This document shows, one piece after another, positions 55,660 through 64,000 of a stretch of DNA of 64,000 nt; position 1 is the stretch's first letter, and the number at the start of each line of letters is the position of its first letter. A model generated the notes under the pieces. It did not search any database and was not told where the DNA came from. It saw only the letters and a program-made list of their open reading frames with translations. Origin of the DNA: Rhytidiadelphus loreus (taxonomy: Eukaryota; Streptophyta; Bryopsida; Hypnales; Hylocomiaceae); assembly GCA_947034895.1 (NCBI GenBank), contig OX344762.1, positions 42,946,760-43,010,759 on the forward strand, read 5' to 3'. Both the position numbers and the translations under genes were made by a program.

Positions 55660-56290
55660 TAAGTAGGGGTGTGTTATATATATAGGTTCTAGATTTCAGG
55701 TGGGAGGCTCTGTACGTTGTTTTGCTTCCAAGTAATCTGGTGTCAAAGCCGCTAGCTAGACTGAGGTCCAGGCGTAGCAGGCCTTCAGCTTCTCTTTCTT
55801 TCGATCTCTAGCTTTTCTGTGCATATGTATATATATATGCGGAGTTGAGGGTGTCACCGTTCAAGGTCTTCGCCACAGGACGACTCACGACTCTCTAGTT
55901 GTCACCGTTAATTGTTTGTTTTCATGTCTGGTCTAGCCGGCTTGTGAGTGTGGTTCTGATATTGAGATTGAGATTGAATGTTCTCTCAAATTAAAGAAGT
56001 GGTAGGCTCTTGCATTTGTGTGCATATATAATTGCGGGTGCCGCAGTTCACTATTTCAGTCACAAGTCTCTGTTGCTTGTTTCCAAATCCAGTCCTGCTT
56101 AATTTCGAGTGCAAGAATCTTGCCTCAAAGTACAAATCCGTGGATCGAGAGAGTGAGTTTTCTCTTTGTGGGCTTATAAATACGGAGAGTTGAAGGAGTG
56201 GAGTCACAGTTCAAACAGTTTTTAGCCACGGACTAGCTACACCTTTGCTGTTCTTTCCCAAACCTGGTTCTGCAGAATTCTTCAGGCGTC
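55660..56290 (+). promoter_or_regulatory. repeated TATA/core-promoter-like units upstream of SAUR
   Basis: Four stretches repeat the same order: a pyrimidine/T-rich lead, a TATA-like word, then GGAGTTGA.GG..TCAC.GTTCA-type sequence. TATA-like words lie at about 55,674 (TTATATATATA), 55,830 (TATATATATATG), 56,023 (CATATATAATT) and 56,172 (CTTATAAATACG). The last is the best plant TATA consensus. Spacing is about 155, 195 and 150 bp. An auxin-response core TGTCTC lies at 56,500-56,505, and the start codon follows at 56,726. Confidence 0.5.
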
Positions 56291-56725
56291 TCCTCTCAAA
56301 CGAAACTCAACGCCTCTAGTTAGCTAGATACACCATACATACAGCTAGCTCGTTGCCCAAAACACCTCTATCCTCAGAGCAAATCGATCTCGTCCTCCCA
56401 GGCCACTCCCTACTGAGCAAATGTACGTTGAGATCTATCAAACTTACCACCCTCAAAACTGCAGCGGGAAAAGCTTTCCAAGTTTGTGTTGGCATTGGTT
56501 GTCTCGACAGTGTCCCGCTTCAATTACAGGGAGCTTCTCCTCGTCAGTATGACCGAATTTCAGAATATATAGCTCCAAAACGCGCGTGAAGATCGAAAGC
56601 CCTTTTTTTCATCGTGTTGGATCGTAACATCTTTGGATCGAAAGAATTCGTAAAATTTTCGAGAGTCAGAGCTATCTAGAGCTAGAGAGCAAGGATTTGC
56701 TGGAGAGGTCGATCGATCAACAGCT

Positions 56726-57157
56726 ATGGTGACCGCAACCTCCAAGAAACTGACCCAGCTCTTGAAGAAGCTCAAGACGCACACTAAGCCGCAGCAGTAC
56801 GAAACCACCTCCTCTTCCTCCAGTCTCAGCTTCTCCTCTTCCGAATTCTCCCATTCCTCCACGCGCGGCAGTAACGACTTTCACAGATTCGATGACGACA
56901 GCGAGGACGACGCCAGTTGCGGTCCAAAAGACGTGCCTGCGGGGAGTCTGCCCGTGTATGTAGGGCAGGAGCGGCGCAGGTTCGTCATCCCCACGAGGTA
57001 CCTCAGCAACCCCATCTTCCGAGCGCTTCTGGCCAAGTCGGAGGAGGAGTTCGGCTTGAGGTGTGACGGGGGGCTGCGCATTGCGTGTGCGCCGGAGGTT
57101 TTTGAGCATTTCTTGTGGTGGCTGGAAGGAGAAGGGGCCGCGCATTGCAATTGCTAG
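56726..57157 (+). CDS. SAUR (small auxin-up RNA) family protein
   Basis: Intronless frame of 143 aa. The N-terminus is basic (TATSKKLTQLLKKLKTHTKP), followed by a Ser-rich and then acidic linker (DDDSEDDAS). The SAUR domain spans about residues 68-132: DVPAGSLPVYVGQERRRFVI, PTRYLSNPIFRALLAKSEEE, FGLRCDGGLRIACAPEVFEH. These are the family's hallmark blocks in the right order. Family role: auxin-induced small proteins, several of which inhibit PP2C.D phosphatases to activate plasma-membrane H+-ATPase and cell expansion. The single exon and short length are typical. The C-terminus ends soon after the domain (HCNC). A possible TGTCTC auxin element lies 226 bp upstream of the ATG. Confidence 0.95.
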   Translation: MVTATSKKLTQLLKKLKTHTKPQQYETTSSSSSLSFSSSEFSHSSTRGSNDFHRFDDDSEDDASCGPKDVPAGSLPVYVGQERRRFVIPTRYLSNPIFRALLAKSEEEFGLRCDGGLRIACAPEVFEHFLWWLEGEGAAHCNC

Positions 57158-57559
57158 CTAGCTTAGTTGCTGTTTTTGCAACAAGCTGAGATAGCAATAG
57201 TTTTTGAGACAGTGCATTGGTTCCGTGTTTTAGCAATAGTGTAAGCATAGACAGATAGATAGAGATGCTTATATTGGTTCCGTGGCCAAGAGTTGAGCAA
57301 CAAGTCAAGTATGCTGGACTTTTGCAATGACATGGTTTGCAGTGGACCATGAGTTTAAGGTCGGCGAATTGAAGTATATATACCGCTACAAGACGATTGC
57401 AAAATGATGGATCATGTGTTGCAACTGCTACTTAGTTAGCTTCCTGTTGTAGCGTGACCTTGAATTGCTGGCGTGCTCGATATCTCCCCGACCGTAACCC
57501 TCTAGCTAGCTAGTTTGTAGCTTGATTTTTGGTCCCGGTTCTGTTCGTAGCAGTTTGTA

Positions 57560-58470
57560 GGAAAAATTATATGTAGTGCCGCTGTTTATGAAACCATGGG
57601 AATGTTTGTTCTCGGACACTGAATGTTTGTTACTATTGCATTTTGAAATGCAAGGAGCGAGTGGTTTTGTGACGATCTAACTGGAGGGCATGGCGAGTTA
57701 TTTTCAGTGTAAAGGGTTTCACGTATTGAATTGATGTCTTTTCATCTACTTGCAAATTGCAATGGGCTTCGATCTCTCTTGCAATTGCTTGCAGCGCTAA
57801 CTGTGCATGACTCGGTTATGGAGGGCATGGCGAGTGACGTTGTTTTCAGTCTGCAGATAGATCGAGCTTGACATGTGTGCTTATTCAAGCTAATTCATTA
57901 GCTTCTAGCTACCCTTCGTCCCTTCTTGCCAATTGTGCAGGAATTGCTCCTTTTCTGAATTGTCGTAGAGAAGAATATTTAGTGATCCGTTGTTCATGAA
58001 ACAGTGGATATGTTTTTTTAGTCCTGACTCTAATTATACCTTTCTGCACTTATAAGTGATTTTACGTCGACCTGGAGGGCATGGCGTGTTCTTTTCAGTC
58101 TAAAGAACTTCAGATATTGATGCTTATTTCAGCTACTTGGCTTCTATCCCTCTTGCTCATGGTGCAGTAAAAAAGAGTGGGTAAGAGGAATAGTGCCCCG
58201 TTGCTCACGAAACGATGAAAATATAAATTAGTTAGTAATTACCTAGATACAGTGCGTTTTGATATGCAACGGCCAAGAGTCAGCTATGGTAACTTGCAGT
58301 GGCAGGCCAGTTCATCTTTAGTCGTTAAGAGCTTGACCCAATGCTTATTCAGCCCCACTTGGCTTCTACCCCTATTGTCTATTGAGCGCTTATTGTGCAG
58401 AAATTGTTGTTTTTTCCTCAAGAGTGGATGATAGGAATAGTGCCGCTGTTCTTGAAACAGTAGGAACTTT
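57560..58470 (+). repeat. degenerate tandem repeats (about 210-420 bp) downstream of SAUR
   Basis: The phrase TAGTGCC.CTGTT..TGAAAC recurs at about 57,573, 57,980, 58,190 and 58,438. Between occurrences lie GGAGGGCATGGCG, CTTATTCAGCTACTTGGCTT and TTGTGCAG.AATTG-type words in the same order. Units are diverged with different spacings. It is non-coding. Confidence 0.65.
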
Positions 58471-58479
58471 AGGACATGA

Positions 58480-61400
58480 AGGTACATTCAAGAATCGTTA
58501 GAAATTTGCATGCCAGTATATTTCAACTGCAGTTTACGGCAGGACCGATGTATCTCACAGTACTGTTTCCTAACTTTTGTTAAGAGCATGGGCAGATGAT
58601 ACTTTTCTACAAAGCCATGGCCGTCGTCGCGTTGTTGCACTCTAAGTGTATTCAACATTAGCAGATTAGGTTTTGCCTTTTTGTGAATATTTTTTTATCC
58701 AGGCTGGAGTGGATTAGCTCCTTATAGAAGTTCAAGCAGTTGGGCAAGTACAGAGTTGAGCTGTTTGAGGTTTTCGTTGAACAACTCCGAACTGCTGCAC
58801 CCGAGTTCCTTGTTGTAAGCGTTTGCCTCGGAGCGGCCATATATTTTTGTGGAATTCTGTTTCTGTACGTCAATGAAAATGATCATAATTGTGCATATTC
58901 CCAACATCAGTCTTTTTGCATATTCAGTGATATATACTGCTGGACCTGTAGGTCCTATACTGAGTGCGCGTGCATGAATTGCGCGCCACCATCTCGTGGA
59001 AACGACAGTAAGTTACAGGTTAAATATTTGAGTATCTTGGCTATGGCTGATGACGAAAAAAGCACAACGGAAGCAATAAGGTGAACACAGCAGTGCAATC
59101 AACTGCTAGAGTTCCCTTTGATCACCATCGACTGACTACGTGTGAAGAAAAGAGTCGATCGACACCTGTATGTACTGACTGCAAGTGTGGCCGGCCAGCC
59201 AGCCAGACACTCGGACTGTCTCTGGACACTTGTCGATTCCTTTGTTTCTCCGAAACAATCATAGGGCGGGTGCACAAAAGCTTTCTTCACGAGAGAGAGA
59301 AACTTTTTTCCATAGAATTTATTCCATTTATTTTGACTACTCATTGAAACTTGATAGTATCGCATACAGAAGGGACCCATGTGACCGTGTGTCAAAAGAC
59401 GTGTGAAAATCGGAGGGACTTTTTGCATGAGAGAAAAAAAAGCTTTGGTGTCACAACAACAGCCAACTCAGCGTTAGCAAAATCCACACACAATCCATCA
59501 CTGCCGTGATGGGATTGATCTCGAGAGCTAGCATTCAAGTTTTTTCTTGGCTTATTAGATTGCTCAATGTCAAATTATGACAAATTTGTTCGCTTATTAG
59601 ATCATTCAGTTGTTCTACTTTGGAGATTGTGTTTTTGTCTGTTCTTGCAACCAATTCTAATACTCCGTACTAACCAACCGAATACCAAATAATACTAAAT
59701 AATTTATGTCAGTGATCACATTGTTACTTAGGCAAAAAAAAATTTATGACATGACAAGACAAATTTGGGAAAAAAAAAGGAGATTTAACAATTATGGCAA
59801 AGGGAAAAAACAAAAAGTTTAGCAAGATTATTTTTGTATATAATGGATCCTATATTCCTATAAAGAACAACTTTTCATTTCTTTTAAAGTTAGTGATTCT
59901 GTTTATTTACTTAGTTTTCAAATCTTAAAAGGGCCAAATGTTGCAATTGCAAGATTAACACAAAAGCTATTAATAGCCACAAGAAGGAAAAGACAAATGT
60001 TTCTTCCAATCAATATACTTTGAATATTCATCCAATGTCCAAAAACACAATCATATGTGACCAGATTCCTTCTTTGAGAACCCCTTCCCAAAAAACATTC
60101 AATGGATGCTGTGGCCTACAATTCTCATTCCAGGATGGGATATCATTCAAAAGCTGGTGCTTTCTGTTCTGCTTCCCTGCACACATAACCATAAGCTCTT
60201 CAACGTAACATGTACCTGTAAAAAATTTATGAAACAATATAAAGTCTAGAGAAAAAGGTAAATTTAGTAAATAATTTCTTTCAAGAAGTGTACTAGAGCA
60301 ATCATCTCCACCGGTTTGGAGACGGGGAAATGAACCCAGTTTGGAGAATTTGGCGTGTCCCTGCTCCCCGCAAGGCCGGCCTTTTCTTAACCAGGCCGCC
60401 ACTGGAAGACATCGATCATAGTTCCGAATTCCAATGAAGAACCTGAATTTCAATGTTGCGAAACCAGGTCACGGGTGACGAGGAAGCTACAAGCTAGGCC
60501 ACAGAGATAAGACGTTACGTTGGAAGCAGCGCGCAGCTCCCCAAATGACAATTAGGGCTCCAAACTAGGAGCTCTCTAAGTTTCCTGTTTCCAAACTCCA
60601 AATAACGTCAAATGTGGGCGCCACTTCAACGTGAGAGGCCCTGCAGCTTGGAGTCTAGCTAGCGTGCAAAATTTGGAGAGGCCGGTTGCCCAGAACCTTG
60701 AACTAGCTGCATCCCTTGTGGGGATTAATCTCGATCTCCGAAACCCGGGTGGGTGCCCCAAATTAAAGCCATTCACCGGGCAAGTGTTGTGCGCCCGCCC
60801 CGGTGGACGGAGAAATGATGCTCTTACCAAATGAATGTGTAAGCTACTTCAATTCAATAAAAACGTGCGACAGTCAGTCATACACAGGCCAGTGCGCGCT
60901 TGGGCAGAGATAATGCCTACGGAGACAAGCAGGCAGCCAGCCAGCTTCCATACCTGATCGATGACCTGCAGCAGGCCATGTGCATTGGGTTGCCAGTTTA
61001 CTTACAGAACCGAAATTTTTGAAGGATTTGTCGGAGCCTCTTCACATGCCTCTTCTGCCAGTGCAATTGCAACCGACCGCATGATGTAACTGCTTAATAA
61101 GTTACTAGATGAACGACTTTTACTGGACCAAGGTACTTCATTCGATCTTACAGTACTACTATACTGTACAGACTGTACTGTACTTCATAATTTCGCCAAA
61201 GTCAGTCCTCTCATTGCGAACAACAAAAAAGAAAACACCACCAACTGAAGGGAATCAAAGTTTTGTAAGGGGACGCATTTTTTTTTTATATCATTTTTTG
61301 AAGGCATCGGATGAATGTCAACTTCATTGATGTTGTCAGTGACATTCACACAATGTTGACCCTAGCTTGTCAACGTAGGCAACCTTGAAAGTTAACCTCA

Positions 61401-61870
61401 GTTGTAGTGTTGTACTAGTTGAAATTTGTAGTTGAAATCGGTTGAGACTCTCTGACCAAGGCGACCAGTTGCTCCTCAGTCCCCAGGTCAACAAAGAAAA
61501 TGGGAAACTGGGTATGCAAAATGATCGGCAAAAGAGGTCTACGCAATTATATAAAAATGCATCCAGCGTAGTTCAACTGCTACTTCCTCTTTTGGTTGCA
61601 AGCTGCTGGTTTTGGGCCACACTAATTTGCGTAATCACACCATACTAGGATTGACTTTTTGAGTTTGAATTCCATCATGTACCCGTGACTCAGATTTTGA
61701 GAATCTCGTATTTTCATCATGTGCGTGTACAGTACATGAACCACCGAAGGAAGACAAAAACAGTCTAGCTACTGTAAGCTAAGGTCCCAGCCGCACAGAG
61801 CTAAAAGGGGTTTTGGGCCTTTGGGCCTTTCAGTTGGGCGTTTGGTCCGGACCGACGGACGAGGACCGTC
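58480..61870. other. intergenic, no supported gene
   Basis: Several short open frames, for example 58,740-59,084 with one hydrophobic stretch, resemble nothing I know. Around 60,300-60,830 the DNA is GC-richer and CpG-containing, perhaps an old gene or repeat fragment, but no family is recognisable on either strand. Confidence 0.4.
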
Positions 61871-61877
61871 CTTTGGT

Positions 61878-61911
61878 GGGTTGGGGTTGGGGCCTGGGGG
61901 GGTTTGTTGGG
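61878..61911 (+). other. G-rich tract, G-quadruplex candidate
   Basis: Four or more runs of at least three G with short loops (GGGTTGGGGTTGGGG, then a run of seven G and a further GGG). It sits in a 200-bp G-rich, C-poor island (61,805-62,000) unlike its AT-rich surroundings. The TTGGGG words look telomere-like but are too few for a telomeric repeat. Confidence 0.55.
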
Positions 61912-62099
61912 CCCTGGGCCCTGGCATGTGGGCTAGTGCTGGGCTGGGTCGTCGCTGGCTTGGTCCTTGGGCTGCACGGAAAGGACGTACGGAAAGGACG
62001 TGTACCTGACGCCAATGACAACTCGGAGGACAGTTCATCATTCATCCGTCGTGAGCTGCTGTCGCGGCTCTCAATGACCTTCACCTACCTGAAAGAGCT

Positions 62100-64000
62100 T
62101 TGAAATTCGCTTTTCGATTAGTGCCAGAAAGAAAAAGAAATGAAGAAATGAAAGAAATGAAAAGTAGGAACCAGGGCTTTTGTTTTTTTGTATTTTGTTT
62201 TTTGCTTTAAGAAAGTGTTGGGATGGCAATCACTTAAAATTTGGTGAAGTACTATATTTTTTTCTACATGCTGATCCATCTCTGGAAGAAAAAAAAAACT
62301 CTCATTTCCATTGTATTCATGCACTTTTCCATCCAAATTTGGCGACTTCATCCACATTTTAAATAGAAATGGAAATTAGTGTTAAGTGAGAAAGATTGCT
62401 TTTATTTGTAAAAAAAAAAGGGATTTATTTTTCAATTGGTGCAACTTGGTCCCATGTCTCCTCTAAAGACAAAAGGTTGGTAGGAACTAATTGTTTACCA
62501 TGAGATGATGGAAAATGGAAAATATGAATTTATGTTTGGAATTAGCTTCCAATTAGCTAGCTAGAGCTATCGTCAAATTACAATGTTAACCACCACAAAA
62601 TAGGAGATAGTTTGTCACATTTATCCATTGTAGAGAAGAAAATTAGAGTTTTGCACCTTTTTTTTTATTTTAGTGTGACTAATACATTGAGTATAGGGAG
62701 GCAGGGCATCTATCCCCTCTCCTTCTTTTGGAAGGGAAAGTGCAAACATGGTGATTGAGGCATTTGAGGGTGTTTGATAAAAAGACCAGTCCTTGATTGT
62801 GTCACATATAAGAAGGACATCTAAAAATAGACTATTTTATAGCTTTGATGTTTGTGCAAATAGGACTCTCAGGTGCGTACTTGTGAATATTGAAGATGGT
62901 TTCAAGCTCATTCCTTTGGTAAAATCTCATCACTATCAACTCGTCACAATGACCAATATTTAACATTTTAACCCCTAAACGTCCAAACATCGTTTTTTGG
63001 CAACATGGCAATTTTGGGCAACTCACCAGAGATGGAGATTTTTCTTCTTTTTCTTTGAAAATTTCACACAATATGGGGACAAGGAGTAGCTTGAAGACCC
63101 AACAATTTTCATAACTTTTGACTACATGGTTCAAAAGTTATTGCATGATATGTAATTTTCAGTGTTTAGTGGGCAACCCGGGCAACTCGGGCAAAAAAAA
63201 CTTCTTTAAAACTCACTTTTAAAAAAAATAAAAATTTGAAATTGATTCTCTAGATTTTTATATATGTGGAAAGCTTTGAATCATTCCATTTTGATAAATG
63301 AGATGAAAGTTATGATGAATTTTAGTTTGGGTTAGTTTGTGGGTAGTTATAGAATCTTTATTCTAGAATAAACTTTGAAGTCCTCAATTTCACTCAATTT
63401 CACATATTTAACTCAATTTAATTTAATTTCACATATTTTTGGAAAAAAATTAAAACATTAGTTGTATATTGTTTGTTACAACCATTGGGATTGGCATTTT
63501 TCAATTCTATAAATAAATTGTTTATAATATAGTATTTTTAATCATATTCTACTTACTATTTTTTTTCTATATGTTGTACAATTCCAAATGATCTAAAATT
63601 TTTCAAGCATGTAGCCAACTAGACTTGAGGAATGAATCCAAAGAGTAACCACCATTTTGGACATTTTTTCATACAAATGTGACCTTGTGAAGTGCAGCTT
63701 CTCGTATTTTTACAAGGTAGAAAAAGGATTTTTGTCACTTCAAACATTAATATCTTGCAATCTACACGGTGGAAAATTCTGAAATTTTTTCCGCATCTTT
63801 TCTAACTATTTTACTACAAGATCCTACGGTTACATTATTCCAGAAATGTTTTTAATCTAAAATTTGGTGCTTGTAAATGCAAGGGTAGTTTTGGAGCAGT
63901 TTTGGTGAAAACATAGAGTCTCCGACATTTAGGAGTTAAGCACTTCTTAAAATATTTTTTACAATTTTCTAAAAATTTAAATGTCAAAGTGTCTATTTTC
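62100..64000. repeat. AT-rich dispersed repeat region, no gene seen
   Basis: About 62,790-62,960 resembles 24,200-24,360 in the same orientation, and 63,160-63,850 is the inverted relative of 51.9-52.7 kb. The window ends inside this repeat. No coding signal. Confidence 0.5.

Noticed and set aside
58740..59084. 114-codon frame with one hydrophobic segment
   Set aside because: It has an ATG, but codon composition is like the flanking DNA, it overlaps other frames, and no family is recognisable.
61805..62000. Telomere-like TTGGGG repeats
   Set aside because: Only two or three adjacent units, and plant telomeres use TTTAGGG. It is better described as a G-rich tract.
1..64000. CRISPR array, prokaryotic operon or phage content
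   Set aside because: Split genes with GT-AG introns and plant gene families show a eukaryotic nuclear genome. The tandem repeats lack the spacer structure of CRISPR arrays.

Overview
This window is nuclear DNA of a land plant. Genes have GT-AG introns and sit in AT-rich intergenic DNA full of small transposons and short-period tandem repeats. Family content is plant-like: three family-1 UDP-glycosyltransferases, a chloroplast-type PPR protein, a SAUR protein, and a plant-type SLC35/triose-phosphate-translocator-like gene. An ORAI-type calcium channel gene, a family I understand to be absent from flowering plants but present in algae and early-diverging land plants, suggests a bryophyte or lycophyte. 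A moss is my best guess; the species cannot be read from the sequence.

Layout. From 3.0 to 7.6 kb lies a 12-exon transporter gene of the SLC35 type (+), convergent with a two-exon RNase P/MRP subunit gene POP4 (7.7-8.7 kb, -). The region 8.7-11.4 kb is gene-poor. From 11.4 to 38.2 kb lies the most unusual part: a rearranged locus in which UDP-glycosyltransferase (UGT) genes and pieces of one ORAI-like channel gene are duplicated in inverted orientation. On the + strand it reads: truncated ORAI exons 4-5 (-) with a stop codon; UGT1 (+); a complete five-exon ORAI-like gene (+); AT-rich spacer; UGT2 (-, frameshifted); an orphan copy of ORAI exons 1-2 (-); UGT3 (-, intact). Transposons lie on one copy and not the other, so the empty sites are visible.

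From 38.9 to 42.5 kb is a three-exon PPR gene (-) of the At5g39980/EMB3140 type, divergent from a single-exon TMEM18 gene (43.3-43.8 kb, +) that is followed by four 199-bp tandem repeats. From 44.7 to 55 kb there is mostly AT-rich DNA with a decayed kinesin-7 motor fragment, minisatellites, and three non-autonomous CACTA-type elements. From 55.6 to 57.2 kb is a SAUR gene preceded by a tandemly repeated TATA/core-promoter-like unit. The rest (57.2-64 kb) holds degenerate tandem repeats, a G-rich tract and a dispersed repeat family, with no gene that I can support.

The genes do not form one pathway. Most are single housekeeping-type genes. The UGT/ORAI cluster appears to be a recent product of duplication, inversion and probable gene conversion. 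All exon models were built by eye from reading frame, splice consensus and remembered family alignments. No similarity search was run.
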